This document shows, in pieces, positions 1-7,840 of a stretch of DNA of 64,000 bases. This stretch comes from Simmondsia chinensis. Lineage: Eukaryota; Streptophyta; Magnoliopsida; Caryophyllales; Simmondsiaceae. A model generated the notes under the pieces. That model saw only the letters and a list, made by a program, of their open reading frames with translations. It was not told the origin of the DNA and made no database searches. Made by a program: the position numbers and the translations under genes. How positions within the stretch are numbered: position 1 is the first letter of the stretch; the number at the start of each line of letters is the position of its first letter. The stretch lies in the NCBI GenBank assembly GCA_018398585.1, contig JAGTTD010000024.1, forward strand, positions 9,080,071 through 9,144,070, in the 5' to 3' direction.

Positions 1-343
1 TCATCCCATTACTATCTGTTGCTGGAGGGACTGCGGAGCCAAGTTCACCCTCAGCCACGTGCTTCTTTAGAAGAGAAACATGGAACACTGAATGCACGGT
101 TGAGTCAGGAGATAATTCCAGCTTGTAAGCCACAGCTCCTATCCTTGCCAAGATACTTGTGAACTGCAACAGAAGTTTTCCTGTATGGTTGCAATTTCAG
201 GTACACCTGATCATCTACAGCAAAAGATTTACCAATCCTGTGCCTGTTAGCAAAAAATTTCATCCAAGATTGAGCAAGTTGCAGGTTATCCTTTAGCTGC
301 TACATAAGCTGCCTTCTTTGCTCTAGCAAATCATTGACTTCAG
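1..343 (-). pseudogene. Integrase C-terminal region running off the window
   Basis: Broken minus-strand frames read AQSWMKFFANRHRIGKSFAVDDQVYLKLQPYRKTSVAVHKYLGK, the post-core segment that normally precedes SH3-like and chromo-type tails. A stop and a frameshift occur near 95-125; phrases like FSVPCFSS at about 70-90 correspond to the usual HSVFHVS. The 3' end, polypurine tract and 3' LTR are not in the window. Confidence 0.7.
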
Positions 344-964
344 TTACAACAGAAATAACTGCTTGAAGTTCCATAGGAGAAGGGGATCATAGCCATACAA
401 TGCCTTGAAAGATGTTGTCTTGAGAGTTGAATGGGCATGAGTATTGTACCAATAATTCTCTAAAGCAAGCCAACTAATCCATTGCTTAGGATTTGCAAAG
501 GTCATGCTCCTCAAGTACTGCTCCACACACTGATTAACCCTTTAAGTTTGACCATCCGTTTGTGGATGGTATGAAGAACTCAAAGCAAGAGAAAAACCCA
601 GCAAACATAACAATTCCCTCCAAAAATTGCTGGTAAAGAGTTTATCTCTGTCAGATGTAATGGAATGAGGCAAGCTGTGGAGTTTACAAATGTGATCCAA
701 GAACACTTTAGCAAGTTTGGCAGCTGAAATGGGATGATTAAGGCCTATGAAATACCCAAACTTAGTCAAGGGATCCACAACTATCCAAATAACCTCCTTG
801 CCTTCAGATTTTGGTAAGCCTTCTATGAAGTACATGCTTATGTGTTGCCAAGCCCTTTCTAGAATGGGTAAGGGCTGAAGTAAGCCTTGACAAGGAATGT
901 TCTCACTTTTGGTCTGCTGACAGACTTCACACACTTGGACACAATCTACCACACTTTTCTTCAT
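344..964 (-). pseudogene. Integrase core with lost catalytic aspartate
   Basis: The frame at 964-542 has a cysteine pair (VCEVCQQTK) of the zinc-binding domain and the rve core. The first catalytic position reads ISMYFIEGLP, where the family has ISMDFIEGLP; codon TAC at 830-832 replaces GAC. The second aspartate survives in TSDRDKLFTSNFW. The core then reaches YHPQTDGQT and meets a stop at 539-541. The frame continues at 526-344 as EQYLRSMTFANPKQWISWL and NYWYNTHAHSTLKTTSFKALYG, the rest of the core. Integrase would insert the cDNA into the host chromosome. Confidence 0.85.
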
Positions 965-1462
965 GCCTGTCCATAAGAAATACTACTTCAATCTCTAGTA
1001 AGTTCCCTCAACTCCCCAATGCCCTCACCAAGCAAATGAATGGAGAGTTGAAGTGATCTTCTTCCTTAAGTCAGTACCAGAGCCAATGTAAACCTTCCCT
1101 CTGATTCTTATCAAACCATTGCATACTATCACCCCAAAGTCTTCAATAGATGTAAGCTTAACACTGGCAGTAATGATGCAATCTTGCACAAAACTATCAC
1201 CTTCATAAGTGTGTTGTATCTTTTCCATCCACGAAGGCAGTGCCATTAAAATTGTATGACACTTTGCAAGCTGCTTCTCCTCAAGGCTTCTAGATAGAGC
1301 ATCTGCTTCCACACTCTCTCTACCACTTCTGCACTCAATGGAATAATCCAATCCCAACATCTTCATATGTCCTTTGCGCTGAACTCTAGTAGTTATTTTC
1401 TGTTCTAGCAAATACTTGAGGCTTTGATGATAAGTCTTGATGATGAAATGTTGCCCCTCCAA
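965..1462 (-). pseudogene. RNase H end and RNase H-integrase linker
   Basis: A 145-residue frame begins GQHFIIKTYHQSLKYLLEQKITT, the last part of Ty3 RNase H; YHQS replaces the usual DHQS, an aspartate lost. Residues 50-57 read EADALSR, the standard RNase H boundary motif. The remainder is linker leading to the integrase zinc-binding region, which is disrupted by stops between 965 and 1025. Confidence 0.8.
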
Positions 1463-1477
1463 GTAATGCCTCCATTT

Positions 1478-1993
1478 CTATACTGCTAACAAGATGGCAA
1501 CATATTGCTTCTCATATATGGATAAACTCAAATTTCTTAGACACAAAGCCTGGCTCAAGTAAGCAATTGTCCTTCCTAGTTGAGACAGAATAGCTCCCAC
1601 ATCTTTGTTGCTCGCATCAGTCTCCAAAATGAAAGGCAGCTTGAAATATGGCATGGCTAATATAGGGGCTACAAACATAGCTGATTTTAAGTGCTGAAAG
1701 GCTTCCTGAGCTGCTTTAGACCACCCAAACGCTTCCTTTTTGAGGAGATCTATTAGAGGTTTGGCTAACACTCCATAGCCTATAATGAACTTGCGGTAAT
1801 ACCCCGTCAAACCCAAGAATACCCTCAGTTGCTTGAGAGTGACAGGAATTGGCCAATCCTTCATTCCTTGGACATTGGAGGGATCAGTGGCCACACCATC
1901 TCCCGGGATTATATGGCCCAAGTACTCAACTTGGGGACGAGCAAATGAGCACTTTGAGAGCTTAGCATACAACCTTAGCATTGGATAGTCCAA
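1478..1993 (-). pseudogene. RT connection and RNase H (N-terminal half)
   Basis: A 171-residue open frame. Residues 10-35 read LSKCSFARPQVEYLGHII, the RT thumb/connection segment. Residues 55-100 hold FLGLTGYYRKFI and AKPLIDLLKKEAFGWS. RNase H starts near residue 120 with LPFILETDASNKDVGAIL, the first catalytic aspartate being in ETDAS. It ends in YEKQYVAILLAV, holding the conserved glutamate region. The frame is open only because the deletion upstream put a fortuitous ATG before it. Confidence 0.85.
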
Positions 1994-2000
1994 ATGGGAT

Positions 2001-2741
2001 TACTACACGCTCATAATGCCCCTGATGTGTGCGAAATGCAGTCTTGTGAATGTCTTTGTCCCTCACTCGAATCTAATAAAAACCTTGCCTCAAGTCTAGC
2101 TTTGAAAAACAATAAGAACCATGTAACTCATCGAGTAAATCATCTATAATCGGAATTGTTAACTTGTCCTTGATGGTGAGTGAATTGAGATGCCTATAGT
2201 TAATGCACATCTGGGAGGTTCCATCCTTCTTCTTTACCAAAATCACAGGTGAGGCGAAAGGACTGTGACTATGTCTAATGAAATCCGTCTTTAGAAGGTC
2301 CTCCACTTGCTTTTCAATCTCATGCTTTTGGGAATGAGCATACTTGTATGGCCTAAGATTCACTGCACTTGCATCTGCCTTCAAAGGAGTTACATGATCC
2401 AAGGACCTCTTAGGAGGAAGGATCATTAGTTGCTCAAAAAGATCCTTATAATCTTGAATAAGCCTGTCTATTGTAGGATTGACTTTCTTTTTGCCTTCTT
2501 TTGGATTGGCTTCAATTGAGAATAAATGGCCAATCCATTGGTAATCTCCCCTCTTAACCACACCTTCCAATCTCTTTCCTAACATTACTTGCAGCTGACC
2601 TTGCTCAACAATACCTTGCAACTGAATTTTCTGCCTACTTCTATCAAAAGATACTGTTAGCTCAGCAAAATCAAACACAATAGGGCTTATGGTCTTCATC
2701 CAGTGTACCCTAGGGACCATATCAGAACCACCCAGCCTCAA
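2001..2741 (-). pseudogene. Reverse transcriptase remnant lacking the catalytic DD box
   Basis: The minus-strand frame at 2741-2073 shows the start of the RT fold: RSLDHVTPLKADASAVNLRPY, PFASPVILVKKKDGT, INYRHLNSLTIKDK and FSKLDLRQGFY, the last holding the first catalytic aspartate. A stop follows at 2070-2072; the reading then resumes as [15 protein letters not shown] and PFGLSNA. At about 2000 it jumps to [12 protein letters not shown], which in intact Ty3 RTs lies roughly 60-70 residues downstream. The missing piece contains the F/Y-x-D-D catalytic box, so this copy cannot encode active RT. Confidence 0.85.
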
Positions 2742-2749
2742 AACTCTAA

Positions 2750-2906
2750 AGTTAGAAGCAAATTATGCTTCTGCATCAACCAAGAGAATTGTTTGCCCTT
2801 AGTCTGAGTTAAAATCGAATTTCCATCAACCACTGTGACTGCCAATGGGCTGCGTACATCTACTCTCCCCAGACCCCGCTTTTGCAGGAGCCCTTGAGGC
2901 ACTGGG

Positions 2907-2941
<35 letters not shown>

Positions 2942-3099
2942 ACTGTGACTGCCAATGGGCTACTCTTAATCTTCTCATATCCCACTACTCTAACAATCTT
3001 AGGATCCATAAAACTATGTGTACTTCCACTATCAATTAAGATCAGGAAGGGTTTATGACCTACTTCATCTTTGACCCTAATGGTGTTGTGAAAGCCCAT
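2750..3099 (-). pseudogene. Retroviral-type aspartic protease remnant, split by a SINE
   Basis: The minus strand encodes ILIDSGSTHSFMDP, the protease active-site segment (DSG motif), at about 3004-3040. It runs on through YEKIKSSPLAVTV to 2942. There a 110-bp addition (90-bp SINE plus a 20-bp target duplication) interrupts it, and the frame continues below 2832 as VDGNSI. Removing the addition would rejoin AVTV and VDGN. Since 110 is not a multiple of three, the insertion shifts the frame as well as adding a glutamine run from the TTG repeats. The domain cut Gag-Pol in the active element. Confidence 0.8.
2832..2961 (+). mobile_element. 5'-truncated TS-like SINE with 20-bp target duplication
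   Basis: The insert is 2852-2941, flanked by exact 20-bp direct repeats at 2832-2851 and 2942-2961. It reads GCGTACATCTACTCTCCCC, then AGACCCCGCTTTTGCAGGAG, and ends in about ten TTG units. Plant TS/Au-type SINEs carry a GCTGCGTAC...GACCCC... 3' region, and TS copies end in TTG repeats. The tRNA-derived 5' part with pol III boxes is missing. The target's own GGGCT precedes GCGTAC, so the truncation joint falls at microhomology with the family's CTGCGTAC. Family naming is from memory of the consensus shape; the insertion structure is seen directly. Confidence 0.85.
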
Positions 3100-4402
3100 G
3101 CCTGTTAAAGCCTTGATGAGATCTCCATCTCATCCTCTTCTGATTCCATTGCCATCTCCTGCTCTTGCACTTCAGGCTTAATGAATTCTCTAATTCTTTT
3201 GATTCCTCTTCATTGTCAACGCCAATAACAACCATAAGGAACTTAGGATTACGTTTGTGACCAAAAAAGTACTTTTTGTTACATTTAAAACACAATCGTT
3301 GAGATTTCTTCTCTTCCAAACTGAGGTGTTTATTGCCCCTTGAAGAAGTTGTTGGAGATGCAACAGCTCTGTGTCCACTCCTGAACCGAGGACCATCTGA
3401 AGTACCTAAGATAGTGCTCTCAAACAACCTTGCTTTGGAGTAAGCCTATGACAAGGAAGTAGGCTCTACTGCACTCACAAGGTTCTTGATTTTTTACCTT
3501 CAATCCACTGATAAAACTTGAGATATAATTCGCCTCAGTAGCTCCTGGATTCACTATCAATTTTCATGCTCTCAAGTCCTCAAACCGTGTCATGTATTCC
3601 TTGACTGATGCCGTTTGTGTTACTTTATTGAAACAGTCCACAACATCCCCATGATCTTCATCACCATATCTTTCACACAACTCCTTCACAAACTTAGGCT
3701 ATCTAATTGATGTTCTGCTACACATCAGTCTAAAGTACCAAGTCTCCTGGTCACCTCGTAAGTGAAAGCAGCTAGCTCAACTCTCAGCCTCGACTATGTT
3801 ATATAAGTGGAAGTATCTCTCACACCTTCTAATCCATGACTGAGGTTGTGTTCCATCAAAAGGCTCCTAATCAACGTGAGGCTGCCTAAAGCCATTGTTT
3901 CTTGATACAAGAGGTCCTTCCCCACCATCAGTTAATGCAGAAGGTGCAGCAAAATGAATCTGTTAGCTCACCGGTGTTAAGAATCCGTCACCAGCTGGTG
4001 CACCATGCCCATCCAATTGTTGTTGCATTCAAGTGATCTACTGTCGAACACTCTGAGTTTCCTCTTAATTGTGCTAGAATGCAATAAGCATCGCTTGCAT
4101 TTGACGAGCAATGCCAGTAATTGTCTCAACTTGATCACATGTGTTTGCATTACTTCCATCATTAACAGCATTTCCTGCTGCAACAACTGTAGCATATGAA
4201 GCAACACCAGCTCGAGTAGTCACTCCACCTGCCATTACCAGTAATTGTCTCTTGACAACAATCGAAACTAAATTTCTCCTCAATCGCAAGCACTTTGAAG
4301 CTTCAACATCTAGAACCTTTGGTTAAGTCCTTACTAAGCTTGATCAAATGCATTTGAGGTCGAATTGCATACAAAACAACTCGATCAAATGCAATCTAGC
4401 GA
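3100..4402 (-). pseudogene. gag remnant of the left-edge Ty3 element
   Basis: Broken frames spell a plant Ty3 gag: a segment like PHVD-EPFDGTQPQSWIRRCERYF near 3800-3880, then EYMTRFEDLRA near 3560-3600, then FESTILG near 3410. A nucleic-acid-binding knuckle follows at about 3257-3300, reading CFKCNKKYFFGHKRN. Its first two cysteines and histidine are present, but the final cysteine position reads arginine/asparagine. Several in-frame stops (for example near 3560 and 3720) and at least two frameshifts break the reading. The product would have been the particle-forming capsid/nucleocapsid protein. The wording FESTI also appears in the plus-strand element at 28772-33627. Confidence 0.75.
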
Positions 4403-4414
4403 GCTCTGATACCA
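4403..4414 (-). other. Primer binding site (tRNA-Met initiator)
   Basis: On the minus strand this reads TGGTATCAGAGC, the usual plant LTR-retrotransposon complement of the 3' end of initiator tRNA-Met. It is two bases from the LTR end. Confidence 0.9.
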
Positions 4415-4416
4415 AT

Positions 4417-4799
4417 TGTTATGATTCAAGATAAATCTTGAATCACAACCTAAGAGGAAGTGGAGATTGAGATGAGAAGTAGAAGAAAGAGATGAGAAAG
4501 TAGAGAAAATTAGGGTTGAGAAGCAGAAGAACAAGATATTTTCATTCATAATCAATCCTCCATACAATGAATCAATGCTAATTTATACAAAAGACATGAA
4601 TGGGAGTAAGAGATTCAGCAGCTTCAAAAGAATCTGTTGTTACCGCCAAAACCAAACTACTGGCCTTTCAAATACAACCAACTAAACAAACTTCCCTTCC
4701 CGCCAAACCAGATACAATTTCAAAAGCTAATTAACACCTTTAGACATCGATTCACAGCTTTAACAATCTAATATCACATAAGCAAGCTAGATCATAACA
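4417..4799 (-). repeat. 5' LTR of the left-edge Ty3 element
   Basis: The 383-bp block is bounded by the inverted ends TGTTATGAT and ATCATAACA. It lies two bases from the tRNA-Met primer site, as expected for a 5' LTR read on the minus strand. Its primer-side end resembles that of the LTR at 28772-29172 (both carry a GATTCAAG stretch before the end), suggesting related families. The second LTR is outside the window, so no age estimate is possible here. Confidence 0.85.
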
Positions 4800-5036
4800 C
4801 CTCAACTTCAGTGAGAGGGCTATTAAGGATGGCTATCATGTCCTACTATTAGGCAGATTGTGGTGTGGTCCTATTGACATCAAGTAGTCCCACGCCATGT
4901 TCATAGAATTTTGCCTCAACATGTTGGAGCAAGCCATAAATAGCTTGTTATCTACCATAACAATCTCATACTTTTTATGGTTCTTGAAGATTAACAACTA
5001 GTGCAGTGAGGATGCGATACTATAATTGGCATGTAA

Positions 5037-5290
5037 CTAATCTCTACCAAGCAAAGCATTGTAGCTCAAGGTAGTATCCACTATAAAGAAACCTGTTAGC
5101 TCGCTTAAGGTGCCAACAATTAACTCAATCGGGATTACTCCTTTAGACTTAGTAGTAGCTCTAGAAAAGCTACAGATTGCAACATCTAAACTAATCAAGT
5201 CATCTCGAGATTTACCAATGACCCCCTTACATATATAAAGGCATGACGTTGAGGGCTGCACTATTATCCACCAAGACCCTGTTCACTAGA
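5037..5290 (-). pseudogene. Tat/Ogre-type aspartic protease remnant
   Basis: Minus-strand reading gives NRVLVDNSAALNVMPLYI (about 5235-5285), then SLDVAICSFSRATTKSKGVIPIELIVGT and LTGFFIVDTTLSYNALLGRD, ending near 5037. The last phrase is close to the protease end of Tat/Ogre elements, where YNALLGRDWI is typical. The active-site triad reads D-N-S rather than D-S/N-G, and a frameshift precedes the GRD tail. The continuation at 4800-5036 (KYEIVMVDNKL, FMACSNM) agrees with the spacer before RT in the copy at 21969-25963. Confidence 0.7.
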
Positions 5291-6060
5291 ATGCAATCAA
5301 ATTTGGCCTTGATGTGTTTATTGGTGGCATTAGGCTCATCAAACATCATCCTCATTATGTCAGGTGTATTGGGCGATTTGGAGGTTGGGGTAGTAACTTT
5401 AAAAGATAAAGGATTAGGGTTACCTTTTAGCTATTGCTTCAGCAACATGCTCCACCTGGGGATCTTCGTCTGATACTTTCACATCTCCCTCGAGGCCCTC
5501 TTAAGTATTAGTTGCAATGAACTCCAAAGGAAGGAGCAGGGCAGTTCTAACATCAACCTTCTCAAGAAGCGTCCCAAATTGTATTTGGACCCCTTTCAAT
5601 TTCCTTTTCTAGGCTGCCATCCATTGGCACATCCTGATCTTGCTTTCAAAGACTGCCATAAGTTAGCATATCATGGTCTAGAGGTTGGCCTTTTAGATCA
5701 ACCCCTGGAGTTTGAGACACTCCATAGGTTAGGGGAAGTTTTCCTCGTGGATGTCATTCTCTATGTTCTAACATGTTCGGTTAACATGGTCAAGGGGTTC
5801 CACTATATTGATGCTGAGAGGGGAATACTCCTCTCACCCATCAGATGATCTCCGATCCAGTGAATTCTTGGCAAGCTAGTCCCACAATGATTCCCATCCT
5901 TCAGTAGATTAACAGTGGTCCATCTCTCAAGCTTCTTGCGTGGTTCCCTTTTACCAGTAGTGGTAAAAGGCCTGGGCTCAGTTGTTGGATCTTTAAGATC
6001 CATAGGCTTAGCTTGCATGGCTTCTTCTTCAGAGAGCCTAGTTAAGCAAGTATCAAGCAG
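5291..6060 (-). pseudogene. Tat/Ogre gag-protease linker, heavily decayed
   Basis: By position this is the gag C-terminus and gag-protease linker of the same copy. Short minus-strand frames are present (for example 5803-6018, 71 residues, rich in K/R/T/P) but I recognise no domain. Stops occur about every 20-60 codons. The assignment rests on adjacency to the protease at 5037-5290, so it is an inference. Confidence 0.4.
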
Positions 6061-7840
6061 AGCCCTTCATTGAGCTACTTTCTTTCACAACTGCCTCCTT
6101 GTTTGAGTTCGAGGAGGTCCTATTAGTGATGCTACAACAAAATTGACAATAAGATAAAGGAGTAAGTAGTTACTATGCTTGCTCACAAAAAGATACCAAA
6201 ATATTTTTAGTACGTAAGCATGTTTCCAATTTCTTTCCAAAAACATTTGTCTAAACTATAGATTAAGAGAAACAAAAAAACTATACCTATTTAAATGGCA
6301 CAAGTTGATTTTTAGGACTGATAGAGGATGCAATCTATAGAAGTTAATTGTCAATGAACCCCAAATATGTGAGATCGTACAAAGAAATAGCATTCTCAAA
6401 AAGGATGGCTAAGGATGGCCACTCCATATAAGCATTTAAGGATTGGAAAAGAGGAATGCAATTTATACTAGGATTTCGCACTACGAACATGGCCAATTTG
6501 TTAATGCTCATAAGAACACATATTGTTCCATAAGGATGGAACTCGATATCAAGACTACCATAAGATATCAACACATCTAATAGAATGTTACTAGATACAT
6601 CGATACTAAATTGCCTCAACATCCCTAGCAATTAAAACTAAGCATGAACATTAAAAAGATAGGATCTCTCAACATCAAAAACCAAAAGACCACAATCCAA
6701 TAATACTCATGATTAAATGAATAAACAAAGCATAAGAGAAAGCTGCTAATTACTAGCAATATTCATAAAACAAGCAATGCCACACCTTCTTATAACTGCC
6801 ATATCATGTGGCGTCAAATTCCAAGAGCAAAAAGTCACATCTACATTTATTACATAGTGAACAGTGCACTTGTATATGGATTGCACTGCACAAGATCCAC
6901 CAATACTTAGGGGCTATGCATTTGCAGTCACTAAATTATTCGCTCAGTATTTGTGTTTCCTACGAATTATGTGGTGAGTTTGATGTAAGAAATCTAGATC
7001 AACATTGAGCAGCACCACGTATCAAACAAACCACTGTAATTTTGAAGATCAATAAAGTTGTAAAGAAACTAGAAGAGATATTGAGCTAAGGTTCATAATA
7101 GATAATCAATTATCATCAACAAATTTGGCATCAAATTTTTCATTATGCTATGAGAATTAATAGTACGATAAAGCATCATAAACATGCTAACCACTTCGTC
7201 AATTTTGCAAAGAACAAGTTCAAAAGTGGGGCACTTACATCTCATTAGCTTTTCACTTGGATATCTAGCTTTGGCCTCCAATTTTGCAAATCATATATCG
7301 AAAAAGAAGCACCCCAGTAATCTAAACACATAAATCCCAAATTTAACACAAAACAAGAACGACACATATCAAGATCGCACACATAATAGGAGATTGAGAA
7401 AAGGGTAACTTGCTTATATATTATAGTTTCATATTACCAGCTGTACATAAAACAAGTTTACAAGCAAAAGAAAAGAAACACCAAGTTTGCATCAATGTTT
7501 AGATGTCCATGGTTTTGTAGAAGCGTAATCCAAGCACCTTAAGAGTCCATGTAAAAACAAACCAATTACATTGTGCTTATTTGCATTAATGTCTCTCATA
7601 AGTGCATGCATATATTAGGTTTAAAGCTCCAACAAGGGAAAAATAATAGTTATTACCTCTACAATCAATAAATGGTCAATGCTAACTAGAATTAGATTAA
7701 TTACTCAGCAACTATCTTCCTTGGTCATTTTCATCATATCATTATCTTTTAATTCTTTATCGTCGAAAGAATTTCAACGTTCCATTTCATCCCTTCTCGA
7801 TTTGACAAGGTATGGGACATGAAACATGGTTTGGGTTGGT
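6061..7840. other. Unassigned AT-rich region
   Basis: No transposon motif, tandem repeat or long open frame is evident. It separates the decayed Tat-like gag from satellite array A. One minus-strand frame (6344-6631) is listed separately. A second (7093-7281) contains a GATGTAAGTG string at about 7237-7247 on the minus strand that resembles a splice donor, but no gene model can be built. Confidence 0.5.
6344..6631 (-). other. Exon-like open frame of unknown origin
   Basis: A 95-residue minus-strand frame of mixed hydrophobic/polar composition (for example RQFSIDVSSNILLDVLISYGSLDIEF, given in part: RQFSIDVSSNILLDVL). It is preceded at 6632-6645 by a T-rich stretch ending in TGCTAG, a plausible splice acceptor. 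Downstream, a weak GT occurs near 6365 before the stop. I recognise no family. It could be a captured or decayed host exon, or chance in an AT-rich region. Confidence 0.25.

Larger units (their letters stand above)
1..4799 (-). mobile_element. Ty3 (chromovirus-like) LTR retrotransposon, cut by left window edge
   Basis: Reading leftward on the minus strand the order is 5' LTR (4799-4417), tRNA-Met primer site (4414-4403), gag, protease, RT, RNase H and integrase. Integrase after RNase H is the Ty3 order. The 3' LTR must lie beyond position 1. The coding part is dead: stops and frameshifts throughout, a SINE in the protease, an RT deletion and a lost integrase aspartate. The right flank (from 4800) resumes a Tat/Ogre-like element, aligning with 25770-25800, so this copy inserted into that older one. 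Lineage within Ty3 is inferred from the primer site and gag/pol wording, not from a tree. Confidence 0.88.
4800..6060 (-). mobile_element. Tat/Ogre-like Ty3 fragment A (gag-protease part)
   Basis: Starting exactly at the LTR edge, 4800-4960 aligns by eye with 25770-25930 (shared phrases CCTCA, GTGGTCC, GACATC and TCATAGAATTTTGCCT). The part at 5037-5290 encodes a Tat/Ogre-type protease. Both copies are on the minus strand. The left-edge Ty3 element therefore sits inside this copy, and the outer RT should lie left of the window. A CCTCA flank at 4800-4804 may be the right target duplication, but its mate is out of view. Confidence 0.7.

Noticed and set aside
2845..3039. Plus-strand frame with a polyleucine run
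   Set aside because: The run is the translated TTG tail of the SINE.
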